The notes: generated by a model not told the origin, from the sequence alone. A stretch of 64,000 nucleotides of DNA from an uncultured Dehalococcoidia bacterium (GCA_951812795.1 OX638325.1:1822277-1886276); one strand, 5' to 3'. Positions 1 through 9,569 are shown, counted from the first letter of the stretch. Translations and numbers: made by a program.

Positions 1-78
1 GTCCAGATTCATCTTGAGCGGTTAACTAGCTATTAACTAATGTACCTTGCTTGTAGGATGAACGTCATAATCTCTATA

Positions 79-1428
79 TCAATCGTCGATCGGCGCGCTT
101 AACAGATCGTCGTCCGGCCAATCCAGCATCTCAACTTTTATTTCCGAGCCCGCGGCGATTGTTGCGACATCGTGCGGACAGATCGCTAATCCGCGGGCGT
201 AGGCCATCGAATGCAATGCGCCGGAACTTTGATTGCCGGTCGATCGGGCGCGGAAGTTGCCGTTGTCGTCGCGATAGACCTCAACACGAGCATATACGCG
301 TCGGCCGTCGTGGTTATGGACCGGGTCGTCGAGAATCGCGACAATCGAAGGCTTGGGCAACGCTTTTTTGCCGAGCATGACCCGGATGGCCGGACGACCA
401 AATTGTTCGAACGCGACCATCGCGCTGACCGGGTTGCCAGGTAGTCCGAGATGGGGAACCTTGCGACCATCGGGAGCGTTCAATGCGCCGAAAGCCAAAG
501 GCTTCGCTGGACGCATACGGACTGACCAGAGCGCAATTTCTCCGCCCTTTGCAAGGACGTCTTTGACAACGTCGTAATCGCCCTTGGATACTCCTGCCGA
601 GGTCACAACCATGTCATATTTCACGGCTTCTTCTAGCAAATTTTCAAGAGATTCGATACTGTCGCGTGCGATGCCGACGATCTCTGCAACCGCTCCATAT
701 TTCTCCGACATCGATGCGATGCTGAAGGCGTTGGAATTGTAGATCTTGCCCGGACCGAGTTCGTCGCCTGGGTCCACCAACTCGTCGCCAGTGGAAACGA
801 TGGCGATGATCGGCCGTCGGATAGCTCGTACTGACGTTCTGCCTAAAGACGCCGCGACACCAATGACACCCGGCGTAAGCTCGGTGCCTTTGGTGACGAC
901 AGTGGCACCACGTTGGATGTCCTCACCCGCCGGCCTGATGTTTTCACCCGGTTCGGCGCAGAGGTTGACGCTGATCTCGGAAATGGTGTCGCTGATTTGC
1001 CGTCGGGCCTCTTCGTCGGTGTCTTCAAACGGGACGACCGCGTCCGCACCTTCAGGAACTGGAGCCCCGGTCATGATCCTCACCGCTGCGCCGGGTGAAA
1101 CTGGTTTGGTAGGAACATCACCCGCTGCGATATAACCGTTGACTGGCAAACTAACGGGGTTGTATTTTGAAGCCGCAGTGATGTCAACAGAGCGAAGCGC
1201 ATATCCGTCCATCGCGGAGTTGGCCAACGGCGGAATGTCGAAATCGGCGACTAGGTCTTCGTCAAGCGTAAGGCCCAGTGCTTCAAGGAGCGGGACATCT
1301 ACCGACGCCAATGGCTGGAAGTACGAAAGGATGCGGTCGCGCGCATCTTCCACGCTGAGCATTTCGGCATCGTAGTGATGGCGATGGGGCCGTTCAACGG
1401 CGAACGAATGATGAGATTGTGTGGTCAT
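79..1428 (-). CDS. moeA: Molybdopterin molybdenumtransferase MoeA
   Basis: Inserts molybdate into adenylylated molybdopterin, the last step of molybdenum cofactor synthesis, in the cytosol. The 449-residue length is normal for MoeA. An N-terminal MoeA domain (about residues 25-200) carries the family signature around NSAMDGYAL and TGAPVPEGADAVV. The MoCF-type nucleotide-binding domain follows (about 205-345, with STGDELVDPG, SAGVSKGDYD and GLPGNPVSAMV), and then the small C-terminal beta domain. It is downstream of pheST on the same strand, 51 bases after pheT, so it may be co-transcribed. The start has a GAGGGGAAGG stretch upstream but at long spacing. A Mo-cofactor gene implies molybdoenzymes elsewhere in the genome. 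Family assignment is secure. Confidence 0.96.
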   Translation of the reverse strand: MTTQSHHSFAVERPHRHHYDAEMLSVEDARDRILSYFQPLASVDVPLLEALGLTLDEDLVADFDIPPLANSAMDGYALRSVDITAASKYNPVSLPVNGYIAAGDVPTKPVSPGAAVRIMTGAPVPEGADAVVPFEDTDEEARRQISDTISEISVNLCAEPGENIRPAGEDIQRGATVVTKGTELTPGVIGVAASLGRTSVRAIRRPIIAIVSTGDELVDPGDELGPGKIYNSNAFSIASMSEKYGAVAEIVGIARDSIESLENLLEEAVKYDMVVTSAGVSKGDYDVVKDVLAKGGEIALWSVRMRPAKPLAFGALNAPDGRKVPHLGLPGNPVSAMVAFEQFGRPAIRVMLGKKALPKPSIVAILDDPVHNHDGRRVYARVEVYRDDNGNFRARSTGNQSSGALHSMAYARGLAICPHDVATIAAGSEIKVEMLDWPDDDLLSAPIDD

Positions 1429-1479
1429 TGAGTGGGGATTAACCCCGATCCTTCCCCTCGTGAGGGTGATGTGCCGAGC

Positions 1480-3942
1480 TTAGCTTCGAAGCGAAACTCC
1501 TAGCTCGTGTTCTAATCTTCGTACGATCTGTTCTTCTGCGCGCGCTACCTGATTTGAAGTCAGAGTTCGTGTGTCAGATTGGTACATGACACGGATGCCG
1601 ATCGATTTCTGGCCTTCGTCCACACCGCCGCCTTCATATAAGTCGAACACCGATGCCGATTTGACGAGCCGGTTTTGTTGGCAGATCTGCAGGGCATCAC
1701 CAACGCGGACACCGCTGTCGGCAACCAAAGCCAAGTCGCGTTGAGAGCCAGGATACCGAGGGTATGCGGTGTAGCTATCGGCGCGGGTCTTATCGCCAAC
1801 GATTTCGCGGAGCGCTTCCATGTCAAGTTCGAACATGACCGCACCTGGGCTTTCGGCTTCAAACCGTTCCCACACCGCGGTGTCGACAATTCCGACGGTG
1901 CCGATTGGGGTCCCTTTCCGATCGGCGGTAACGACCTCCGCGGCCTTTCCTTGGGCGTAGGTTGTGTCTTCCAGAGGAATGAATCTGGCACCGATGCCGA
2001 GCGATTCCAGGACCTGTTCGATCGCGCCTTTTGCGTCGTAGAAGTCGAAATCGTTGTCGCCGCGGTCCCAGAGAGAATCGCCGCGTGGTCCGGTAAGGAC
2101 ACCCGTCAGTTGCTCGTTTTGTTGGGGAAGGAGAGCGTTGGGGTTTGTGTCAGAAGCGAACACCAATCCGGTTTCGAACAGTGCCACAGGTCCGCGCCAA
2201 GTTCGTGTGTTGCGAGCGGCGGACTCCAGAGTGGGGGCACGAAGTGATCGACGCAATGTTGCATGATGGCCGGAAACGGGATTCTCCAGTTTCACACCTT
2301 CGGAAACTCCGTCGAACGACGATCGCCTCGCCGGAGGCGGGGCTTTGTCCTCGAGTTCATCTGAGACTGCCGCGTATGTGAAGGTCTGACGCATGCCGTA
2401 CGCGGTCAATGCGTCGACTACGCGGCGGCGGAATACGTGGGTTGCGCCCGGTTCCCAGCGCGGGACCCGTCCGGCGACCCCGGTGGCCGGTAGATCGTCG
2501 TAGCCGATGATGCGCGCCAGCTCTTCGACGAGGTCTTCAGGTATCGCGATATCGGGACGCCAATAGGGGATCGTAACGCGCCAACCGTCTGGCCCACCAT
2601 CAGGCAACGGTTCAATCTCAAAACCTAGCGACTTGAGCGTCGTCTCGATCTGTTGGACCGGGTATTCCACTCCCATGACACGGACAATGTGGTCGTTCGT
2701 CAAGTCGACGTATTCTTGCTCAGATCCCTTGCCCGGCCACTCGTCGATCAGCCCCGGGGCGATCTCTCCACCGGCGACCTCTTGGATGATGCGGAGGCAT
2801 CGTTTGATGCCGACTTCTGCAAGACCTGCTCGCAGTCCCTTTTCGAACCGCAACGTTGCCTCGCTTCGCATGCCCAATAGGCCGGCCGTACGCCGGTTGT
2901 TCTGCGGATTGAAGTTGGCCGATTCGAGGAAGATGTTGACGGTGGATTCAGTGATTTCGGAGTTTTCGCCGCCCATGATACCGGCCAAGCCGATGCCACC
3001 GTCAGGATCAGCGATGAGCAGCGATTCGCTGTCGAGTTTGCGGTCGACACCGTCGAGAGTGGTAAGGACTTCACCTTCAACTGCGCGGCGGACGATTACA
3101 TGATGATCGGTTACTTTGTCGTAGTCAAAGGCGTGCAATGGTTGCCCTAGTTCGAACATCACGAAATTTGTGGCATCCACGACATTGTTGATTGGGCGTT
3201 CGCCGATGGCCTGAAGGCGCTCTTGAAGCCATCGAGGGGACGGCCCAACTTGGACCCGCCTGATGACGGCGCCAACATAGCGAGGAGAAAGATCGCCATC
3301 GGCGACGGTTACCGTAGCGAGTGTATCGACGTTGGGTCCGGTAGTCGGATAATCGAGCGATGGCATTCGGAGCGTCTCGCCGGTAAGTGCCGCGACATCG
3401 CGAGCTACTCCGACCACTCCGAGACAGTCTGGCCGATTCGGTGTCAACTCGATGTCTAGGACGGCATCTCCGATGACATCGCCGATGGGCGTGCCGATGG
3501 CTGCGTTTTCGGGTAGCACAAGTATGCCGTCGTGATTTTCCCCGATACCTAGTTCCTTCTCGGAACAGACCATGCCGGATGATTCGACACCCCGGATCTT
3601 CGATCGTCGCAGTCGGCGAGTCTTTCCTGGCTCTTCGCTGTAAGCATCAAATAACTCCGCGCCGATTGAAGCGTAAGCGATTTTTTGTCCCTTGGCGACG
3701 TTGGGTGCGCCGCAAACAACCTCGTGGACACCCTCTCCATCGTCGACGTGAACTAATGTGAGGCGATCCGCGTTGGGATGTGGGGCAACGTTGAGGACTT
3801 CGCCAACGACGACGTTATCGATGTGACGGAACCGTTCTATCGAGTCGACTTCATTGCCGGCCATAGTGAGGCGATGGGCGAGTTCGTCAACGTCGATGTT
3901 GATATCGACGTAACCGCGGAGCCATGAGAGGGGGACTTTCAT
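1480..3942 (-). CDS. pheT: Phenylalanine--tRNA ligase beta subunit
   Basis: The beta subunit of the alpha2-beta2 phenylalanyl-tRNA synthetase; it binds tRNA and carries the editing site. At 820 residues it is full length. The order is normal: N-terminal domain and EMAP/tRNA-binding fold (about 40-150, with PHPNADRLTLVHVD and CGAPNV), B3/B4 editing domain (about 210-400, including INNVVDATNFVM and LDGVDRKLD), B5 domain (about 410-490), a catalytic-like core, and a C-terminal ferredoxin-fold anticodon-binding domain ending GIRVMYQSDTRTLTSNQV. It starts 21 bases after the end of pheS, the usual pheST operon. No Shine-Dalgarno is visible before the ATG, so translation may be coupled to pheS. Confidence 0.97.
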   Translation of the reverse strand: MKVPLSWLRGYVDINIDVDELAHRLTMAGNEVDSIERFRHIDNVVVGEVLNVAPHPNADRLTLVHVDDGEGVHEVVCGAPNVAKGQKIAYASIGAELFDAYSEEPGKTRRLRRSKIRGVESSGMVCSEKELGIGENHDGILVLPENAAIGTPIGDVIGDAVLDIELTPNRPDCLGVVGVARDVAALTGETLRMPSLDYPTTGPNVDTLATVTVADGDLSPRYVGAVIRRVQVGPSPRWLQERLQAIGERPINNVVDATNFVMFELGQPLHAFDYDKVTDHHVIVRRAVEGEVLTTLDGVDRKLDSESLLIADPDGGIGLAGIMGGENSEITESTVNIFLESANFNPQNNRRTAGLLGMRSEATLRFEKGLRAGLAEVGIKRCLRIIQEVAGGEIAPGLIDEWPGKGSEQEYVDLTNDHIVRVMGVEYPVQQIETTLKSLGFEIEPLPDGGPDGWRVTIPYWRPDIAIPEDLVEELARIIGYDDLPATGVAGRVPRWEPGATHVFRRRVVDALTAYGMRQTFTYAAVSDELEDKAPPPARRSSFDGVSEGVKLENPVSGHHATLRRSLRAPTLESAARNTRTWRGPVALFETGLVFASDTNPNALLPQQNEQLTGVLTGPRGDSLWDRGDNDFDFYDAKGAIEQVLESLGIGARFIPLEDTTYAQGKAAEVVTADRKGTPIGTVGIVDTAVWERFEAESPGAVMFELDMEALREIVGDKTRADSYTAYPRYPGSQRDLALVADSGVRVGDALQICQQNRLVKSASVFDLYEGGGVDEGQKSIGIRVMYQSDTRTLTSNQVARAEEQIVRRLEHELGVSLRS

Positions 3943-3963
3943 CGGGAGGCGCTATCGGATCGA

Positions 3964-4968
3964 TTAGAACTGGCTGAGGAAGCGCAGGTCGTTCGAGAAG
4001 AAATGTCGGATGTCTTCGATGTTGTAACGCAACATCGCGATGCGTTCGGGTCCCATGCCGAAAGCGAATCCGGTGTATTTGGCAGGATCGTATCCGACCC
4101 CTTCGAGCACTTTGGGGTGCACCATGCCTGCACCCATAATCTCGACCCATCGGCCGTCCCAATCCACGGACACATCGACCCCCGGCTCGACGAATGGAAA
4201 GTAATCACAACGGAAGCGGATCTTGCGCTGCGTGCCGAATATGCGACGAGCAAACTCGTAGAGCGTGCCTTTCAGGTCCGACATCGTCACACCCTCGTCT
4301 ACCGCGAGCCCTTCGATCTGATGGAATTGCCACTCGTGCGTGGCGTCTGTCGCCTCATGACGGAAGCACAAGCCCGGCGAGACGATGCGCACTGGGGGTT
4401 CCTGCTTTTCCATCGTTCGAATCTGCATCGGGGACGTCTGGGTCCGCAGCAGGACGCGTTCATCAGAGTTGCGGTCGATCCATAAGGTGTCTTGAAGGTC
4501 ACGTGCCGGATGATCGGCCGGAACGTTCAACATGTCGAAGTTGTACTTTTCGAGCTCTACAATTGGCCCTTCGACAGTCTGGAATCCCATGTCGTTGAAG
4601 ACATCGAGGATTTCGCGCATCATCATCTCGGAAGGATGGAGGCCGCCGAGGTTGGATCGTCTTCCTGGCAAGGTGATGTCGATGGCGTCGGCAGGCGCGA
4701 AATCGAGTTTCGACTCCGAAATGTGTTGAGCCGCCTCATCGAATGCATTGCCGAGGCGGTTTTTGAGGCGATTAAGGTCGGCGCCAGCCTCGCGTCGGGC
4801 CTCGGGCGGCAAGGTACCAATGGAACGGAGTCGCGTTGAAAGGACTCCACGACGTCCGAGATACTCGATACGCCACTCTTCAATCTCAGATTCGGACTTC
4901 GCCGCGGCCAGCGAATCTAAGGCCGTGCGCTCCAACTCTTGCGTTGATGCGGGTGAAGCTTCCGGCAT
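3964..4968 (-). CDS. pheS: Phenylalanine--tRNA ligase alpha subunit
   Basis: Catalytic alpha subunit of phenylalanyl-tRNA synthetase (class II). The N-terminal coiled-coil arm (about 5-90) is followed by the class II catalytic core. Motif 2 is seen as LLRTQTSPMQIR with the following FRHEATDATH, and motif 3 as FAFGMGPERIAMLRY near the C terminus. Length (334 residues) is typical. The ATG at 4968 is preferred because GGAGG lies 7 bases upstream; a TTG codon immediately before it is an alternative. First gene of pheS-pheT-moeA. The region upstream (4969-5105) is a divergent spacer shared with the epimerase gene. Confidence 0.97.
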   Translation of the reverse strand: MPEASPASTQELERTALDSLAAAKSESEIEEWRIEYLGRRGVLSTRLRSIGTLPPEARREAGADLNRLKNRLGNAFDEAAQHISESKLDFAPADAIDITLPGRRSNLGGLHPSEMMMREILDVFNDMGFQTVEGPIVELEKYNFDMLNVPADHPARDLQDTLWIDRNSDERVLLRTQTSPMQIRTMEKQEPPVRIVSPGLCFRHEATDATHEWQFHQIEGLAVDEGVTMSDLKGTLYEFARRIFGTQRKIRFRCDYFPFVEPGVDVSVDWDGRWVEIMGAGMVHPKVLEGVGYDPAKYTGFAFGMGPERIAMLRYNIEDIRHFFSNDLRFLSQF

Positions 4969-5105
4969 CAACGAACCTCCGGTCGAGTGATATTTGTTTC
5001 CGACATCATGAACGATTCAATCGCTGAGTTTGCTTAAGTTGAAAGTATAAACCTGTCGGAATCTCGGCAATGGTAAAAAGCGCACCAACGCCGTATCATG
5101 GGCGC

Positions 5106-5873
5106 ATGAGCAACGAGAACACGATTCCCATAACCAAGGTATTAGTAACGGGCATGAGCGGTTTGATCGGCGGTGTCGCCGGCCGCGAGCTATCACAGCG
5201 GGGGTACGAGGTATCGGCGCTAAACCGTCAAGACGTTCCCGGCTACCCGACGACCCGTGCGAGTATCACCGATGCTGACGCGATCCGTCCCGCATTCGAA
5301 GGTGTCGACTGCGTAGTTCACATGGCGGCATATCTTGGCCCATCCGATGCGTCCCAACTCTCGGTCAACATCGAAGGCACCTACAACGTCTACGAAGCGG
5401 CAAAAGATGCCGGCGCAAAACGCTTCGTTTTCGGCAGTTCCGGTGCCACGCAGATGCGCTACGAGGTTGACGAGCCATTTCTGTCCATGATTGAAGCCCG
5501 TTACGACGATATCCCCGAGCCGACCCCGCGCGTCTATCACTCATCACCGCCGAGGCCAGGCAACATGTACGGTGTCGCCAAGCTGGCAGGAGAGGCGATG
5601 GGCCGCTACTACTCCGAGACACACGGGATCTCGGTTATATGCATCAGGCTGGGGCGCGTCACCGCGGAAAACGAACCCGATTCGCCGCGCAACGCCGCCG
5701 TCTATCTCAGCCATCGAGACGCCGCACAGATCGTCTGGCGATGTGTCGAAGCACCGGCCGAGGTCCGATACGACATTGTTTACGGGGTCTCCAACAACCG
5801 CACCCGCTTCAGAGACTTGGAACACACCACCAAGCTGATCGGCTACGTACCGCAAGACGGTTGGACGTGGTGA
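5106..5873 (+). CDS. NAD-dependent epimerase/dehydratase family protein
   Basis: An extended short-chain dehydrogenase with an N-terminal Rossmann fold. VLVTGMSGLIGGVAGREL (about residues 9-26) is the GxxGxxG nucleotide-binding motif, and DCVVHMAAY is the typical following strand. The catalytic Tyr/Lys pair is the YGVAK segment, so NAD(P) chemistry on a sugar or related hydroxyl is likely. The substrate cannot be read from sequence. At 255 residues it is short for an epimerase. An in-frame ATG at 5070 would add 12 unrelated-looking residues; the start at 5106 puts the Rossmann strand at the expected distance from the N terminus. It stands alone, followed by a toxin-antitoxin module. Confidence 0.85.
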   Translation: MSNENTIPITKVLVTGMSGLIGGVAGRELSQRGYEVSALNRQDVPGYPTTRASITDADAIRPAFEGVDCVVHMAAYLGPSDASQLSVNIEGTYNVYEAAKDAGAKRFVFGSSGATQMRYEVDEPFLSMIEARYDDIPEPTPRVYHSSPPRPGNMYGVAKLAGEAMGRYYSETHGISVICIRLGRVTAENEPDSPRNAAVYLSHRDAAQIVWRCVEAPAEVRYDIVYGVSNNRTRFRDLEHTTKLIGYVPQDGWTW

Positions 5874-5917
5874 TAGCGTTGACATTAACGGGCATTGAAA
5901 CACAGGATGCACCAGCT

Positions 5918-6223
5918 ATGACAACGAAAGCCACAGTTGAATTCGACAAAGACGTTGCTGATTTCCTCGATGAAGAATGTCGACGCCAAAACAAGCCCAT
6001 CGGGCAGGTAGTTAACGAAGTCGTACGCCAGCAAATACCACCTGACGACGCAAGCGACAAACACCGCGAACCATACCGCGTCCAGCCGTTCAGTTTGAAG
6101 TTCAAACCGGAGTTTGAAGGCATGACTCCCAAGGAAATCCTCAACAAATTAGACGACGAGCACTACGCCAATAAGTTGGCACGCGATACCGAGGCGTACG
6201 ACGCTCGGCAGGCAGCGGAATGA
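5918..6223 (+). CDS. VapB-like ribbon-helix-helix antitoxin
   Basis: Probable antitoxin of the PIN toxin that follows. The first 45 residues have an RHH-like pattern: a beta strand (ATVEFDKDVADFLDEE), then a helix beginning RQNKPIGQVVNEVVRQQI. The rest is a polar, likely disordered toxin-binding tail. This is a 101-residue protein. The start is the ATG at 5918; the open frame extends far upstream only inside the epimerase gene. Its TGA overlaps the toxin ATG as ATGA (6220-6223), the coupling expected of a toxin-antitoxin operon. The next module at 6843 is a diverged paralog with the same N-terminal pattern. Confidence 0.75.
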   Translation: MTTKATVEFDKDVADFLDEECRRQNKPIGQVVNEVVRQQIPPDDASDKHREPYRVQPFSLKFKPEFEGMTPKEILNKLDDEHYANKLARDTEAYDARQAAE

Positions 6224-6660
6224 TCGTACCGGACCTGAATCTGCTTTTATACGCACACCGAACACAAGACCCCAACCACATCGCCGCTAGAAACTGGTGG
6301 CAAGAATTGGTAGCCGGTTCTGAGGAGGTCCGGATACCGTGGGTAGTTGCGATCGGATTTATACGGTTGACCACTCATCCGAACTCTTCGTACGATCCAT
6401 TGCCCATCGATGTGGCAGTTCAACGTGTGTCGGATTGGCTGAAAATTCCGCACATTGAAACAATCGAACCGGGAACGGGCCATCTGGTTCACCTTTCGCG
6501 CAATTTGGACGCAACAGGTGTTGGCGGAAATCTCGTGACTGATGCACACATCGCCGCAATTGCGTTGGAGAATGACGCCGAAGTCCACACCAACGACTTT
6601 GGCTTCCACCGCTTTCCCGGCCTCCGCCGGCACAATCCACTCCACACCGCTGCAACCTGA
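6220..6660 (+). CDS. VapC-family PIN-domain toxin
   Basis: Putative Mg-dependent ribonuclease toxin, 146 residues, one PIN domain. Acidic residues sit where VapC needs them: Asp5 in MIVPDLNLLLYAH, an acidic stretch in the middle, Asp in LVTDAHIAAIA and Asp in TNDFGFHRFPGL. The segment VRIPWVVAIGFIRLTTHP is characteristic of the VapC subfamily with W-P-W and FxRLTT signatures. It overlaps its antitoxin by 4 bases. Together with 7106-7546 it forms a tandem duplication of whole modules; the two toxins are clearly similar along their full length, so they arose by duplication or from related donors. Confidence 0.85.
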   Translation: MIVPDLNLLLYAHRTQDPNHIAARNWWQELVAGSEEVRIPWVVAIGFIRLTTHPNSSYDPLPIDVAVQRVSDWLKIPHIETIEPGTGHLVHLSRNLDATGVGGNLVTDAHIAAIALENDAEVHTNDFGFHRFPGLRRHNPLHTAAT

Positions 6661-6842
6661 GCAAGGGACTTGGGTTTTCACGGATCTGTCGATATTGCGC
6701 TTTTCAGAGCAGTGCGCACGGTATTTAACCAGCCTTTTCTACCATTTCTCTGAAGGCGACGCCGAGTTGTGATTGCGTGGAATGTACAGTCTCGTGGTCA
6801 TAGAATGTTATAGAAATCCATCCCATCGGGGATGATACCGCC
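6661..6842. other. Spacer between the two toxin-antitoxin modules
   Basis: A 182-base AT-richer spacer. It holds a 6-bp inverted repeat, CATCCC and GGGATG (about 6820-6835), just before the second antitoxin start. This could be an operator or an mRNA hairpin covering the start. No coding sequence is seen. Confidence 0.3.
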
Positions 6843-7109
6843 ATGGTGACTACCATCAAACTTGACAACGACGTTGCCGACTTCTTCCAAAAGAGAAGCG
6901 AGTCGCAGAATAGGTCGATCGATCAGGTTGCCAACGAATTTCTGCGAAGCGAGATCGAAGCTCGATCAAAACGCCAAGAGATAGAAGAACACTTCCGAGT
7001 TCGCACGTTTTCCAGCGACTACGCCCCGGGCGTCGATCGCACCAAACTGAATCAATTGAACGACCAATTTGAAGTCGACTCGTATATCGACAAACAACAG
7101 CAACCTTGA
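6843..7109 (+). CDS. VapB-like ribbon-helix-helix antitoxin (second module)
   Basis: An 88-residue probable antitoxin. The start TTIKLDNDVADFFQKRSE followed by QNRSIDQVANEFLRSEI matches the RHH pattern of the 5918-6223 protein, and the charged tail (EEHFRVRTFSS and on) likely binds the toxin. Its TGA overlaps the toxin start as TTGA (7106-7109). Autoregulation is expected from family knowledge; the hairpin just upstream of the ATG is a candidate site. Confidence 0.72.
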   Translation: MVTTIKLDNDVADFFQKRSESQNRSIDQVANEFLRSEIEARSKRQEIEEHFRVRTFSSDYAPGVDRTKLNQLNDQFEVDSYIDKQQQP

Positions 7110-7546
7110 TCATTCCTGACGTCAATTTACTGCTCTATTCGTATAACGACCGCGATCCTTCACACGAGCAAGCCCGCAAGTGGTGGTTCGAGTTGATCGC
7201 AGGTGAATCGCCCGTGGGGATCCCTTGGATTGTGGTCGCCGGGTTCGTGCGAATCTCGACCAATCCCAAGGTGTTCGTCGATCCGATGACACCCTCCGCA
7301 GCCCTCGCAACGGTCGTAGAGTGGTTGAAACACCCCCACGTAAGTCCGTTGAATCCGGCAGAGGAACACCTAACTCATTTCGTGCGAAACATCAACACCG
7401 CCGGGACCGCAGGGAACCTGGTCACCGACGCCCATATCGCCGCGATTGCCATTGAACACGACGCTGAGGTGCACTCTGCAGATACCGACTTCCGCCGCTT
7501 CCCCGGCCTCCGCTGGCACAACCCTCTCCAAACCGCTGCAACCTGA
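7106..7546 (+). CDS. VapC-family PIN-domain toxin (second module)
   Basis: A 146-residue PIN protein, paralogous to 6220-6660. It has MIIPDVNLLLYSYNDRD at the N terminus (first catalytic Asp), VGIPWIVVAGFVRISTNP in the middle, NLVTDAHIAAIAIEHD for the third acidic position, and ADTDFRRFPGLRWHNP at the end. The initiator is a TTG that overlaps the antitoxin stop by 4 bases, whereas the first module uses ATG in the same geometry. It ends 8 bases from the end of argB on the other strand, so the two units are convergent with almost no spacer. Confidence 0.84.
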   Translation: MIIPDVNLLLYSYNDRDPSHEQARKWWFELIAGESPVGIPWIVVAGFVRISTNPKVFVDPMTPSAALATVVEWLKHPHVSPLNPAEEHLTHFVRNINTAGTAGNLVTDAHIAAIAIEHDAEVHSADTDFRRFPGLRWHNPLQTAAT

Positions 7547-7554
7547 GCCACCTC

Positions 7555-8340
7555 CTAAACGATCCGCGTCCCAATCGGCACTCCCTCTGCACACTTGACC
7601 AATGCTCCGCGCACTCGCCCATCAATGATGTGCGCCGACTTAGTCCCACCTAGTGACTCGATACAGGCCTCCAGCTTCGGTATCATGCCACCGCCAGCAA
7701 CGCCGCTATTGATTAGTTCAGTAGCTTGACGCTTGGTCATATGCGGCACGATCCGACCGCGCATGTCCAACACCCCTTCAACATCGGTCTGGAAAATCAA
7801 CGCTTCGGCTTCTAAAGCGCGGGCCAAATGTCCGGCCGCAGTATCGGCATTGATGTTGAGAATCTGATCGCTCAAAGACGTGGCTTCCAAGTTGAGCGCG
7901 GCTGGCCCAACCACCGGAATTCGCCCTGCATCGACGATCACCTGAACCGGAACCGGATTCGTCGTTTCGATCCTCCCAACGTAACCCAATTCAGCGTCTT
8001 GAACGACGGCGCTGAACATACCGTCGGAGACCCCTGACACGCTGACCGCAGGTGCCCCGGCGCGGACAATCTCAGCCACCAGATTGGAGTTGACGAGGCC
8101 GGTGAGAACCGCAACCGCCACCTCGAGCGTCGCCAAGTCGGTCACCCGTAACCCGCGCACGAACTGCGAGCGAACGCCCTGCTTGGCCACCCATTCAGAA
8201 ATCGTCTTACCGCCGCCGTGGACTACGACTGGCCGCATCCCACGCTTCCACAGCTCGACGACGTCATCGATCGTCGAGTCGCCTTCGCCTAGCGTCGAGC
8301 CGCCGATCTTGACTACGATGCAATCTTGGTCTGGCATCAC
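7555..8340 (-). CDS. argB: Acetylglutamate kinase
   Basis: Phosphorylates N-acetylglutamate, the second step of arginine synthesis. The amino-acid-kinase fold is clear: VVKIGGSTLGEGD (phosphate-binding, about residues 9-21), VVVHGGGKTISEW (about 38-50), and NINADTAAGHLARAL with LIFQTDVEGVLD for the nucleotide side. At 261 residues it is a normal length. It overlaps argJ by 4 bases as GTGA; an ATG one codon later (8337) is an alternative. argJ-argB is a classic cyclic arginine-pathway pair. The signal sequence of plant-type, arginine-inhibited kinases cannot be judged here. Confidence 0.95.
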   Translation of the reverse strand: MMPDQDCIVVKIGGSTLGEGDSTIDDVVELWKRGMRPVVVHGGGKTISEWVAKQGVRSQFVRGLRVTDLATLEVAVAVLTGLVNSNLVAEIVRAGAPAVSVSGVSDGMFSAVVQDAELGYVGRIETTNPVPVQVIVDAGRIPVVGPAALNLEATSLSDQILNINADTAAGHLARALEAEALIFQTDVEGVLDMRGRIVPHMTKRQATELINSGVAGGGMIPKLEACIESLGGTKSAHIIDGRVRGALVKCAEGVPIGTRIV

Positions 8341-9569
8341 GTGGTGTACGCCGAGTTGAAGACTACGTACTCCTCGGTCAGGTCACAGCCCCAAGCTTCG
8401 CCGAAGCCATCCCCGCAGTTCAAATTGGTTCGTAGCTCAACCTCAGGTTGGTCGAGAGCGGCGATGACACTCTGAGGGTTGTATGCGATGGCCTTGCCCT
8501 CGGCCACGATCTGAATACCGTTGACATAGATGTCGATCTGCGTTTCGACTAGCGGGATGCCGGTCTTGCCGACTGCCATCATTATCCGGCCCCAATTTGG
8601 GTCGCGACCGTAGACCGCGGTTCGGACGAGCAGTGATGCGGCCACCGAGCGCGCAGCTTTGCGGGCATCGGCGTCGGATTCGGCGCCCTCAACCACGGCA
8701 GTTATCAGATGTCGGGCCCCTTCACCATCGCGCGCTAATTCGATCGCGAGGTGGCGGTTCACCAATTCGACTGCGCTCGAGAACTTCGCCGAATCGTCGT
8801 CGCCGCCAGAAACACGAGGGCTGCCAGACGCGCCGTTGGCGAGAATCGCCACGGTGTCATTCGTGCTCTGATCGCCGTCGATATCGATCTGGTTGAAACT
8901 CAACGTGACGGCCTTGGACAGCGTCGACTGCAGGAAGGCTTGATCGACATCGGTGTCCGTCGAGATGAAGCAAAGCATGGTCGCCATGTTGGGATGAATC
9001 ATCCCCGCGCCTTTGGCACAACCGCCGACCGTTACCGTCGATCCATCGCTGGCCTGGTACCGCACCGCGATCTGCTTGGCGTGGGTGTCGGTGGTCATTA
9101 TCGCCTTTGCGAACTCCAAACCCGCTTCGTCGCCACTCCGAACATCTATCTGCGGCGTAAAGTCCCGGATTATATTCATCGGAAGCTCCACTCCGATGAC
9201 ACCCGTGGAGGCAACGAGAACTTCGTCGGCATCGACCCCGAGTTGGCCAGCCGCGATCGAAGCCACGTCCCGAGCGTCAACGAGTCCCTGTTCGCCGACC
9301 GAGCAATTGGCGCAACCGCTGTTAGCAATGACCGCGCGGGCGGAACCTCTAGCAACCACGTCTTTGGATACGGTGACCGAAGGCGAAACGACGCTGTTCT
9401 GAGTAAATGTGCCGGCGACGGTGCAATCTCGATCCGAGTAGAGCAACCCGAGGTCGTATTTGTCCTCGCCCGGTGTCTTAATTCCAGCGAACACACCACC
9501 GGCTTGGAAACCCTGTGCCGAGGCGACCCCGCCGCCTTCGACCATCGTCAAATCTTTATCGTTAGACAT
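8337..9569 (-). CDS. argJ: Bifunctional ornithine acetyltransferase/N-acetylglutamate synthase
   Basis: Transfers acetyl from acetylornithine to glutamate, and in bifunctional versions also makes acetylglutamate from acetyl-CoA. The hallmark self-cleavage motif GAGMIHPNMATMLCF is present near residue 195; the Thr of ATML becomes the N-terminal nucleophile of the beta chain. Upstream, ANSGCANCSVGEQG and STGVIGVELPM are family signatures. The C terminus NSAYTT matches the usual end of ArgJ. Length (410) is typical. It leads the argJ-argB operon and overlaps argB by 4 bases. Divergent from the flavoprotein gene across a 145-base spacer. Confidence 0.96.
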   Translation of the reverse strand: MSNDKDLTMVEGGGVASAQGFQAGGVFAGIKTPGEDKYDLGLLYSDRDCTVAGTFTQNSVVSPSVTVSKDVVARGSARAVIANSGCANCSVGEQGLVDARDVASIAAGQLGVDADEVLVASTGVIGVELPMNIIRDFTPQIDVRSGDEAGLEFAKAIMTTDTHAKQIAVRYQASDGSTVTVGGCAKGAGMIHPNMATMLCFISTDTDVDQAFLQSTLSKAVTLSFNQIDIDGDQSTNDTVAILANGASGSPRVSGGDDDSAKFSSAVELVNRHLAIELARDGEGARHLITAVVEGAESDADARKAARSVAASLLVRTAVYGRDPNWGRIMMAVGKTGIPLVETQIDIYVNGIQIVAEGKAIAYNPQSVIAALDQPEVELRTNLNCGDGFGEAWGCDLTEEYVVFNSAYTT